Notes under the pieces: generated by a model
What the model was told of the DNA's origin: nothing
The model's database searches: none
Seen by the model: only the letters and a program-made list of their open reading frames with translations
Shown: positions 44,982-53,976 of the stretch, in pieces
How the letters are laid out: each line of letters starts with the position of its first letter
Position numbering within the stretch: the first letter of the stretch is position 1
Translations under genes and position numbers: made by a program
Assembly (NCBI GenBank): GCA_015179125.1
Contig: WHVA01000238.1
Coordinates: 62,001 to 126,000, forward strand
Direction: 5' to 3'
DNA from: Gautieria morchelliformis
Lineage: Eukaryota; Basidiomycota; Agaricomycetes; Gomphales; Gomphaceae
DNA: 64,000 nt

Positions 44982-45202
44982 TGTGGAACGAAGGAGATAT
45001 AATGATCTGTTATTCTACGATCTCAAGTAGATCGTTCTGCCTTATATACAAAATATGATGTCCATTGTATTACCAATCTCTTCGAGCTGCTGTGCCGATG
45101 CGATGCCGGTGCACCAGCAACCCGGGTCGAGAGCGATCTCGAACCTCCGGCTAAATGCGTGCCGGCTCTGCCTCGGCGGTGTCATCGTCCCGATTACTAA
45201 CA
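44982..45202 (-). repeat. 3' LTR of copia-B
   Basis: Minus-strand LTR TGTTAG...TCCACA, 221 bp. The last 17 codons of gag-pol and its stop lie inside it. Confidence 0.95.
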
Positions 45203-48200
45203 CTCCCCCTCAGCGAGAAGTCCCTTCGGCAAAATCCTAATTTCCCTAATAGATACCTGTGTTGATATAAGTCCAATCCCTTTGTAAATATGTCCGCTAT
45301 GTTCTCCTTCGTCGGTACGTATGTAAGTGATGCCTCGTGAGAGACCACTTTCTCACGGATGAAATGATATGCGACATTGATGTGTTTGGTACGCGCATGA
45401 TACGTTGCGTCATGCGATAGTGTAATGGCGCCTAGATTGTCTGATCGAAGTGACGTGGGCTGGGTTTGATCGATTCCAAGTTCTTCGATAAAACGCCTCA
45501 GCCAGATTAATTGCTTGGCGCCCTCGGTAAGTGCCATGTATTCGGCCTCCGTGGTAGACAGCGCGATCGTTCGCTGCTTCTTCGAGCTCCATGCGATAGC
45601 TCCCCCTCCTAGTATAGCTACATAGCCGCTAATAGATAGTGCGTCGTTTCTATTAGCATAATCCGAGTCGACAAATATTTCGAGGTCGAGACCAGCGTCT
45701 CGTCGGAAGATTATGCCGTCGTCACGTGACCCCTTGAGGTACCTGAGCGCGTGCTTGATCGCCGTCCAGTGCTCGGTTCCGTAAGTAGTAGTGAATTGGC
45801 TCAAGTGTTGTACGGTAAAAGCCAAATCAGGTCGCGTGCTGAGTGCTGCATACATGAGTGATCCGATCGCTTTAGCATAGGGTACTTCGGCAGTTGGACC
45901 TGTTGAGTCCATGGGTGTCGTGAGTTTGATCATTTTATGCAGAGGTGTAGATACGGAATGTGCTGTTGTCATGTTGAATCGATCGAGTATGATGTCGATG
46001 TAATGCCCTTGTGACATGATCAGTGTTCCCTCATCCCTATTCCTCTCAACTCTAATTCCCAAGATTTTCTTCATTTCTCCTAAATCTGTTAAAGGGAATT
46101 TCCCATGAAGCTCCCCCTTGAGCTTAATCATCCCTCCTTTGGAGTCAGCAAATAGTCCAAAGTCGTCCACATATACTGATATGACTTCGATTGAATCCTT
46201 ATCTTGTCTGATGTAGACGCATTCATCGGCTGTACTTTGATGGAAGCCGAGATCGAGTAGTAATTTGCGTAAGCGCTGATGCCAAGCTCGCCCCGATTGC
46301 TTGAGTCCGTAGAGCGCTCTGTATATTCTTAGAACGCGTCCAGATCCATCATCAAAACCGTCGGGCTGGCACATGTAGATCTCCTCATCTATGGTTGAAT
46401 TGAGGTAGGCGCCTTTGACATCCATCATTTCGATTTCCCAATCAAGTGTGTTTGCGATCGCTAATAGAACACGTAGTGAATCGAATTTGACCACGGGTGA
46501 GGTTATCTCGTAGTAATCCATCCCTGGCCTCTGTGTGAATCCTTGAGCCACAACCCTTGCTTTAGCCTTATCGAATTGTCCGTCCGGTTGTGTTTTGACA
46601 GTGTATACCCATCGGCAACCGATAGCTACTCGTCCGGGTGGTAGTTCTGTTAGCTCCCATGTTCCTAACGTCTTGTGTTGGTCCATCTCAATTTCCATCG
46701 CTTTCTCCCAGATCGGCGCATCATCACGTGATACCGCCGCTCTGTAATTCTCAGGTTCAGTGACAATTTCTCTTGTTATGTAAACCTGCTCGGTGCGTCC
46801 TGAATTATTCAGCTTCCGGTAATCCGGTCTTTGAGTGATACGCGCGCTCCGTCGGATCTGTGGAGCTGGCGCTTGTTCAGGTGGGTCAGGAACGGGCGTC
46901 GTGTGGGGTGATGACGTCTGTGGGGTAGATGTGATCGGGTCCGGCACATGCTCGCGCGGTGAGTGCTCCCCCTCGAGCGGTGCCGTGTCGTCATCGTCGT
47001 TATCTGGGATGGGGTAGAGTCGGTTGTCATTTTCGTCAAATGTAATGTTCCTAGATACTTGAACGTGCTTTGAGGCTTTATTGTAGTACCTCCAGGCTTT
47101 TGCATGTTCTGCTATTCCGACGAATATATGCTCTTCTGCCTTTGGATCAAGTTTGGCTCGTCGTTGATCCGGCACCATAACCCAACAGTTTGTCCCGAAT
47201 TCCTCTAGACGTGCTATGTTCGGCTTCTTGCTGAATAGTGCTTGGAACGGCGTTGCGTCATCTCCAAGCGCTCGCGTGGGTGATCGATTTTTGATATAGC
47301 ACGCGTAAGCCACGGCCTCGGGCCAGAGTATTTTTGGCAGGTTCTTGGCAAATATCATTGCCCGTGCGTGCTCGAGTAAGGTCCGGTTGAGTCGTTCGGC
47401 AATTCCATTCTGGGCTGGGGAGTATGGAGCTGTGGTCTCCATGATAATGCCATATTTTGCACAAAATTCCTTGAAATTTTTATTGACATATTCCCCTCCA
47501 TTATCCGAGCGAAACCTCTTCAGTTTCTGACCTGTTTGGGTCTCGAGGAATGCCTTGTACGTCTCGAAGTGTTTGAGCGCTTCATCTTTGGTGCTCCCAA
47601 AATAGATTACGGTGTACCTCGATTTGATGTCCATGAAAGAATAAAAGTATTTCTCATGCGATGGTCCCTCGGTCTGGGCAGGTCCCCATACATCGGATAC
47701 TGTCAGGTCACCGACCTGTTCTACAGTGTCCTCGGCTCTTTTGGGGAACGGCTCCACATGCCGCTTGCCTTGTATGCATGCCTTGCACTGGCTCGGCTCG
47801 GTTGACTTGTCGATTTCAAGTCCAGTAACTAGGTTGTTAGATTTCAACATTTTAATTGAGTTTATGTTGACGTGCCCGAGTATCCTGTGCCATTTGTCCC
47901 ATGACCATCCTTTTGCCGCTGCAGCAAAGTCCCGTGCCTCGACTGATCGAGTGACCCGTGCCTTCATACAGAACAGCCGCCCACGCTTCTGTCCCTGTGC
48001 GAAGGTAACTCCGGCGCGTGATTTGAATTCGACGCCGGTGCCTGAAAATGTGGCCGTGTTGCCCTTATCAGTTAAACGCCCTACGCTGATAAGGTTGTTC
48101 GGCGCATCTGGTGCATGCTTGACGTCACGTAGTTCGATCGTGTTCGTCTTGGCACCGATCTTGAATTCCATGTAGATCGTGCCTCGGCCTTGTGTATGTA

Positions 48201-49173
48201 GTACCGCATCGGGTGAAATTCCTTCGATTTCAGATGGTTCCTCGGCATAGCTAGCGAAATCGTTTCGGCTTCTAGCTATGTGTGTTGTTGCCGCTGAATC
48301 GGCTAACCAGTCGGATGCGGATATAGCACTGTATGCTACCTCCTTAGATACAAATGCGAAGTCCTTTTCTTCTGCTTGTTTGACTGTTTCTTTGTTCCCT
48401 GATTTGAACCATTTCGGTGCTTGGCCCTCCTTGCCGCCACCTTTCGCCCAACAGTCCTTTACGTAATGACCCTTCTTGCCGCAATTTCGGCACTTTCCCT
48501 TTGTTGCTCCTGAGTCATCTTTCCTGGTCCTGTGACGTTGTTGCGTCTTAAGCGCCGTCTGCCGTGCCGATCCAGCTTTCCGTGCTCGATCCTCATCGAG
48601 GACCCGAGCTATTAATATATCAGCTGTTGTCCCGGCTCCACTGGCGTTTACTGCCGTAATAAACGCCGACCAAGAATCTGGTAATGACGTCAGCAACGTG
48701 TTCGAGAACTCGGTGTCACTGATGTAATGCCCCCGCGCATTCAATTCCTGTTGAATGCCGCGGAGCTTGCGTACGTGCTCCTCCATGTTCGCGCCGTCCT
48801 CGGCAAGCATCCGGAAGAAATCTCTTCGGAGATTTACAATCCCCACTGCTCCCTTAGATTCGAATATTGCTTGTAGACTAGTCCATACAGCAAACGCAGA
48901 CATCGTCTGATTGATGTAAACTAGTTGTTCATCGGCAACTCTGAGGCAAATTTCTTTTCTGGCCTTCTTGTCCTTCCTTCTCCAATCGTCGATCTCCTGC
49001 TGCTCGGTCGCAGTGACGTTGTCGGCATCTGCCAGTCTCGGTTCCGTCTCCCTGCCAATAGCCACGTCCCACAGATCTAAGTCATCGAGTATCCACTCGA
49101 GCCGCCGGCGCCACGCCGCGTAATTATCCCCGTTCAAGGGGTCGATCTTGTACGCGTTGTTGCTACTCGACAT
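45151..49173 (-). CDS. copia-B Gag-Pol polyprotein
   Basis: 1340 residues, uninterrupted, ATG at 49173. In order: Gag (1-220, UBN2 type), CCHC knuckle CRNCGKKGHYVKDC (~228-241), aspartic protease DSAATTH (~292), GAG-pre-integrase (WHRILGHVN, CKACIQGK, ~428-470), integrase core with D (SDVWGP, ~494), D (SDNGGEY, ~556) and E (GIAERLN, ~592), RT (CRWVYTVK, MDVKGAYLN, catalytic YVDD ~1001) and RNase H (DSDYAN, STTEAEYMAL, SDNLGA, ~1168-1290). All catalytic residues I can place are intact. The polyprotein is cleaved by its protease and copies the element in Gag particles before integration. Gag and Pol share one frame, as is common in copia. Because the ORF runs into the 3' LTR, its C-terminus is encoded by the repeat itself. 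Confidence 0.97.
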   Translation of the reverse strand: MSSSNNAYKIDPLNGDNYAAWRRRLEWILDDLDLWDVAIGRETEPRLADADNVTATEQQEIDDWRRKDKKARKEICLRVADEQLVYINQTMSAFAVWTSLQAIFESKGAVGIVNLRRDFFRMLAEDGANMEEHVRKLRGIQQELNARGHYISDTEFSNTLLTSLPDSWSAFITAVNASGAGTTADILIARVLDEDRARKAGSARQTALKTQQRHRTRKDDSGATKGKCRNCGKKGHYVKDCWAKGGGKEGQAPKWFKSGNKETVKQAEEKDFAFVSKEVAYSAISASDWLADSAATTHIARSRNDFASYAEEPSEIEGISPDAVLHTQGRGTIYMEFKIGAKTNTIELRDVKHAPDAPNNLISVGRLTDKGNTATFSGTGVEFKSRAGVTFAQGQKRGRLFCMKARVTRSVEARDFAAAAKGWSWDKWHRILGHVNINSIKMLKSNNLVTGLEIDKSTEPSQCKACIQGKRHVEPFPKRAEDTVEQVGDLTVSDVWGPAQTEGPSHEKYFYSFMDIKSRYTVIYFGSTKDEALKHFETYKAFLETQTGQKLKRFRSDNGGEYVNKNFKEFCAKYGIIMETTAPYSPAQNGIAERLNRTLLEHARAMIFAKNLPKILWPEAVAYACYIKNRSPTRALGDDATPFQALFSKKPNIARLEEFGTNCWVMVPDQRRAKLDPKAEEHIFVGIAEHAKAWRYYNKASKHVQVSRNITFDENDNRLYPIPDNDDDDTAPLEGEHSPREHVPDPITSTPQTSSPHTTPVPDPPEQAPAPQIRRSARITQRPDYRKLNNSGRTEQVYITREIVTEPENYRAAVSRDDAPIWEKAMEIEMDQHKTLGTWELTELPPGRVAIGCRWVYTVKTQPDGQFDKAKARVVAQGFTQRPGMDYYEITSPVVKFDSLRVLLAIANTLDWEIEMMDVKGAYLNSTIDEEIYMCQPDGFDDGSGRVLRIYRALYGLKQSGRAWHQRLRKLLLDLGFHQSTADECVYIRQDKDSIEVISVYVDDFGLFADSKGGMIKLKGELHGKFPLTDLGEMKKILGIRVERNRDEGTLIMSQGHYIDIILDRFNMTTAHSVSTPLHKMIKLTTPMDSTGPTAEVPYAKAIGSLMYAALSTRPDLAFTVQHLSQFTTTYGTEHWTAIKHALRYLKGSRDDGIIFRRDAGLDLEIFVDSDYANRNDALSISGYVAILGGGAIAWSSKKQRTIALSTTEAEYMALTEGAKQLIWLRRFIEELGIDQTQPTSLRSDNLGAITLSHDATYHARTKHINVAYHFIREKVVSHEASLTYVPTKENIADIFTKGLDLYQHRYLLGKLGFCRRDFSLRGSVSNRDDDTAEAEPARI

Positions 49174-49237
49174 CGTCGATCGGTATTGAGTTATTGGAGT
49201 ATAGAGCGTAGTTAGATTTGTAGTAGTTTAGTTATGC

Positions 49238-49252
49238 GCGGGGCCCATAACC
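49238..49252 (-). other. copia-B primer-binding site
   Basis: GGTTATGGGCCCCGC directly follows the 5' LTR on the minus strand, complementary to the initiator-tRNA anticodon arm and identical to the site of the gag-only element at 5963-5977. Confidence 0.85.
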
Positions 49253-49473
49253 TGTGGAACGAAGGAGATATAATGATCTGTTATTCTACGATCTCAAGTA
49301 GATCGTTCTGCCTTATATACAAAATATGATGTCCATTGTATTACCAATCTCTTCGAGCTGCTGTGCCGATGCGATGCCGGTGCACCAGCAACCCGGGTCG
49401 AGAGCGATCTCGAACCTCCGGCTAAATGCGTGCCGGCTCTGCCTCGGCGGTGTCATCGTCCCGATTACTAACA
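49253..49473 (-). repeat. 5' LTR of copia-B
   Basis: 221-bp partner of 44982-45202. A TATA-like word (CATATTTTGTATATAAGG region, ~49310-49325) would drive gag-pol to the left. Confidence 0.95.
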
Positions 49474-50010
49474 CCCCTCACAAAGTTCATCTTTGCAGAT
49501 GGTTCAGCAGAAAACCCAGGTTGTTTTTCCCATGGGGGGTTGCCACACAGAATTATCCAGCTCTTGGAATTGATTAATGTAGTCATAAATCAGATCCTTG
49601 GACTGGTGCCAGCCAGTTCCTTCAAGCTTGGTGAGGGCTGGGAGCTGCTTGTTCCTTGGGCAAAATGAGTCAACAAATTCCTCCTCAAAGTCTGCCCAGG
49701 TCCCAAAGTGCTGGGCTCAGGATTTTGCTTCAGAGTGCAGCACCCAGTTGGTGAAGTGGGTGGCCCATCCAGACTTGAAAAGGGACAGGGCCCAGCGGAT
49801 ATACACTATAGAGCTCGACACATCAAATCCCTTACCGTTGCCTGCCTCGTCCATATCCGAGTCGACTCGGAAAGCTGGATGGGCGCAACTCCCGGCGACG
49901 AGACCGGTGACCCGCCTGAGGACCGACGCCGACATGGAGCCTGCGATCGCGTCCTGCTCGCCCCGGTCCACGAACGACGTGGGGCAACCTTTAATTTTGG
50001 TTTTATCCAT
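49474..50010 (-). pseudogene. gypsy-type gag fragment
   Basis: The minus frame 50010-49717 and its continuation after a TGA (49717-49719) read YIRWALSLFKSGWATHFTNW, then TWADFEEEFVDSFCPRNKQ, ALTKLEGTGWHQSKDLI and DYINQFQEL. This matches the retrotransposon gag domain of Ty3/gypsy elements. It is interrupted by copia-B at 49473 and has no intact start. Which gypsy family it came from is unclear. Confidence 0.65.
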
Positions 50011-50065
50011 GAGACCACACCTCAGACCTGGGGAGTACCTAAGTACCTCCCAGCTGCAACGATAG

Positions 50066-51240
50066 AAATTATCACGAAGCTAGCCAGGGTTTTATACCTT
50101 TCAAGTTGGAGAATCAGCCACGTGCACAAGTATATAGTAAATCACATGTATGGTCTCCCGTGAACTGAAACAAGATGTCTGACCACAACATCTTGCTCAG
50201 AAACGTTTCAAGAGGTCAGACAGTGACTGGCTGGGAGTCGGGGACCTGAGTACTGACCTGCGAGTGGCTCGAGCGCATTCCTGTCATTATCTTCCACCAT
50301 GACTGATGCATCAACGCACGGTCAGAGTAGAAGCAGTCGGAAATAAGGCCTAAATATGGCCAACAGTGCTGAATTTCATTCAGTTTCCAGCACCGGAGAC
50401 AAGTAATATCACCAGGATGTCTCTGGCAGTGCCCAGGTTCAGAGTCGAAGTGTTCTATGCCAGCCACCCTCCCGCTTTTGGGTCCTCTGTAGTTGCGGGG
50501 GACGCACAATGAGGCCTTCGTTGGCACCTTACTTACTAGTAGCTTCAAGCAATTCCGAGGGCAACGCTGTAAAATGACACAACATACCGTAGCATAACTC
50601 TTTAAGACCTAGAATATAATTTTGGGGTCTGAAGAACAGCCGCAATATTGTGGCGAACAACGTGAATTAATCATTCCGGCAAGTGTTCTGAGCGAGATTG
50701 GAAAGACATCAAGCCCAATTCGCACGGATAGGAAACATCACCCAGACCTTGGTGAGCCAAAAGACGATTTCTGGGTCCGAAGGATATCCTAATGTCTTCG
50801 TAGTGTATTGTCCAGACTGGCTGAAAGTGAAACCCCCAAATCCCGTAACGTATCTTCGGGGACAGCAGCATAAACAAAGTTGAATGATGAGACGAATGGA
50901 ACTGAGAATGTCCCAAGAAATCTATGACACAGGGGTGTTAATATGCGGACAACTCCCCTGGCTAGAGATAGAAGCGTGCAATAAAACCAACGCTGCCCAC
51001 GTCACGACTCCCGAGTTAGGATAAAAGGTTGGATAAAGGGGCCTTAATTACAACTGATCGTATTAACACGGGGCAAAGTGCTGGGTTGACGCATGCCGAA
51101 ACTTGAGAGGAAGTTGAATGTACCAACGACTATCATATTTCCCTTTGATTGCCAATATTTTTACATAAAAAATCTGTGTTTTCAAGATCCCCGCACGCGG
51201 AAATCTGGCGGTCAGCGCCTTCGTTTCGCATTCGTGGCAG
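50066..51240. other. intergenic; one unassigned minus frame
   Basis: The minus frame 50548-50216 has a Cys-containing segment (GHCQRHPGDITCLRCWKL) that might be a remnant of a host gene, but I see no supporting splice sites or domain. The rest is downstream sequence of the monooxygenase. Confidence 0.4.
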
Positions 51241-51258
51241 AAAATATCATCCTGCGCA

Positions 51259-53341
51259 TTAATCTTTGACAAGCCCGAGCTCTCGTGCCTTGATTTGCAG
51301 AGCCTACAGTAAGTTTGTCATTGTCACGTATTTTGGTTTGTTGATCTTCATATAGTACTCACGAGTGATTTAGAGTAGTACCTGGAGGTCATGAAATCGC
51401 CTATAGCCCACCACAGCTACATATTTCATATACATCAGTAAATCGCGCGTGCGTGCCCGTTTGAGACTCACACCGGGATGCCCGGAAGGCGTGTAGGCTC
51501 GTCTGCTCTCCCCTTCTTCGTCTAGCCCCCACACCGGAGTGACCTTGGCAGATAGCACTTCTCCGAAGATATCGCGTATACTGTTCTTTATTGGCTCATA
51601 ACCAGTAGCAAAGACGACGAGATCTGCATCAAGACTCGAGCCATCTTTGAACACAAGCCCATTATCGGTGAAATAATCCGGTTCTGTGCCTTGCTTGATT
51701 TTGATAGCGCCTTTGATGATCAAGTCTGCTGTACCAAGATCCAGCCCTAGATGCAAGGTAAATGTTACTGAATTCTCGAACCGAAAGGAATTTCGTACAG
51801 TATCCTAAGGGAGACCAATCGTTAGTGTGTTACGGCAGGATCAATGGCATACGACATGATATACCTCCAAGCCTTTCAAAGACCAGGAGTGCCTGGCCAG
51901 CTCCTTCCCGGCCTTGGTTGACGTTTAGACCCGCCTTCAACAATCCATCGAGCATCTCTTTATGATGCGCTATCCTACTCTCCTTCCTGCCTATCTCGAT
52001 CTGTTTCAGTAATCCAAGGGGCATCGATGCCGACCTGAAATCCCCAACTAATGGATCAGAATGCATGGGCCATATGCTCTCTAATTGCTGTACTGTGTAC
52101 TCGCACGTAACCACAACAGTACTTGAACGCTGCACCATAGTAACGGAAGCTGCCCCGCGAGAGGCAAGGTCTTGGCAGATGTCTGAAGCGGTCTGGCTCG
52201 CGCCCACGACGATGGTTTTTTTCCCAGCGAAGGGTGGCGCGCCCTTGAAATTAGTAGCATGAAGGGAAGTTCCTCTGAAGTCATCCCTTCCGGGAAGAGG
52301 TGGAATCCAAGGCTTTCCTAGAGTGCCTATTGCTAGGACAATGTGGTAAGGGTTCAAAGTCACCTTGACCCCATCTCGAAGGATATTGACGGTCCAACGC
52401 TTAGTTATAGAGTTGAAGGACGGCGTCGGAAGTATCGTGGTGCGATTCCAAATAACTAAGTCTTGGTTGTAAGCGTAATGCTCTAACATAGCTGCTACCT
52501 TATCGCGAGGGGTAAATTTTGGCGCATTTGTCGGGAATCGATTGTAAAGCACTGAACGACAACGTTTGAGTTGGAATTTTCCGTGACCTAGATGTAAGTA
52601 TCCACTCACTGGTATGGTGCGTATTGTGGGTGTGTAAAGTTAACGACGGGTAGCGTTTTCTCCAGACATCCCCAACCACATCTTCTTTTTCAATTAAGAG
52701 GGTCGGAATGTTCATCTGTCGGAACCGTGCGCCAACATTTAGCCCATTCTGACCGGCACCAACTATCACGGTGATATTAACATTGAGTTGATGAACTACC
52801 GGCGAGACTCACTGATGATAACGTGCGGGTCCCTTTCACTGCGAGCTTTCTCCTCCTCATGGACCTCGTTCCATGTTCTTGTGTGACCATCATAGTGCCC
52901 GCTCTCGGGACCTTTCTCCTCATGTCCCTTGAGATCATCGAGCGTCAAAAAGAAAGTGAATGCCTTCCATTTTCCATCCCTATCCCGCATCAATCGAATG
53001 TGACCTCTACCATAAGCAGTAGGCGTTTCGAAAGTGAGAGCAGCTTCGATCATTTGTAGCTTGGGATCGTGGTTTGGCTTAATACCATGGTCCTCATCAA
53101 GCCTAACGTTGCTGATGTTGGCTGGACCGAGAGTATTATCCAGATAATCGAAAATAGCATCATGGCCGCGGAGGGAGCGGTGTGTCCAGGTGAAGACAAG
53201 AATATCTCTTAGCCAACCGACCTTCAAGAAAAGAGGAAGGATTGCCTTCACGTTTCCAGAGGCTGCGGCATCGGCAAACACAGCTAGCCATCGTTTGACA
53301 ATGGCTGTAATACCTTGGGCTGTGGTGTCTGACGAGTCCAT
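51259..53341 (-). CDS. flavin-containing monooxygenase with N-terminal SnoaL/NTF2-like domain
   Basis: I predict seven exons: 53341-52813, 52762-52610, 52551-51865, 51804-51799, 51746-51472, 51416-51363 and 51303-51259. All introns are GT-AG, 50-60 nt. The lengths sum to 1749 nt, giving 582 residues and TAA. Residues 1-175 resemble an NTF2/SnoaL fold (FDYLDNTLGPANI, HIRLMRDRDGKWKAF). Then come the FAD site GAGQNGLNVGARF, HTMLYNRFPTN, the NADPH-site VVGASQTASDI and the FMO-type FATGYE, ending LWWAIGDFMTSRYYS. The exon of six bases restores the conserved GGYW motif. Such enzymes hydroxylate or Baeyer-Villiger-oxidise small molecules; the substrate is unknown. It is the only complete cellular gene here, about 400 bp from a Helitron end, and looks intact. 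Confidence 0.88.
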
Positions 53342-53747
53342 GAAAGTTGAAGACCGGCACTTGCGATGCTGATGGTGTCAGTGTGAACACAGATACGATT
53401 TAAATATATGAATAGTAGAGTTAAGATATATATAGGAAATGATGCACCTTTGCTTCTCCCGAAACTCCCATGTTACCGCTTCCAGCTAGCAATAAAGCCT
53501 TTGCTGCATGCTTGGGTTACAGCTTCTCTTGAAGGTACATACTGCTTTCCCTCGTTGTTACCTATGTAGTGAGTTTCTCTTATTGTATGCCATGATTCGC
53601 GAATCACTGTGAAGGCGCGGGTTAGTCGTGGTGCCGAAAGGATGGTTACGTACGCACAGCCAAACACAACCTCCAGCTTCGGATCTTGGCAGTCGGATGA
53701 TGCCGCTCATTTTTTATTTCGAAGAAGTACGACTACATCTATATCTA
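53342..53747. other. upstream region of the monooxygenase
   Basis: It probably contains the monooxygenase promoter. A short minus frame from ~53704 (MSGIIRLPRSEAGG) with possible introns may be the start of another gene cut by the Helitron at 53748; support is weak. Confidence 0.35.
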
Positions 53748-53779
53748 CTAGGTGGGTACCCGCGCTTCGCGCGGGGGTG
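53748..53779 (-). terminator. Helitron 3' terminus of the deleted copy
   Basis: Hairpin 53775-53759 and CTAG 53751-53748, followed by T on the minus strand, the usual Helitron insertion context. Confidence 0.9.
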
Positions 53780-53976
53780 TAGGTCAAACGCATCGGTAAG
53801 GTCAAGTGCATTGGGGAAATAAAAGTAACCAATTTGCATCAAGTAAAATCAAGTAACACACATAAACCATATCAAGAGAAGTGGATATAATAAAATCAAG
53901 GAGCTCTAAGTAATACATCTTTATATACAATGTTGGTTGTGTCCAAACCCTCCTCAAGCAAGACCTTCACTCTGTT

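Larger units (their letters stand above)
44982..49473 (-). mobile_element. intact copia-B retrotransposon
   Basis: A complete 4492-bp Ty1/copia element with 221-bp LTRs (44982-45202 and 49253-49473) that I read as identical, a perfect duplication CCCCT (44977-44981 and 49474-49478), a primer-binding site (49252-49238 minus), one uninterrupted gag-pol ORF and a polypurine tract (GAGGGGGAG, ~45203-45211 minus). It sits in an older gag remnant. Every feature expected of an active element is present. Confidence 0.96.

Noticed and set aside
50216-50548. Possible zinc-finger host gene (CQRHPGDITCLRC)
   Set aside because: No supporting exons or recognisable spacing; left as an unassigned frame.
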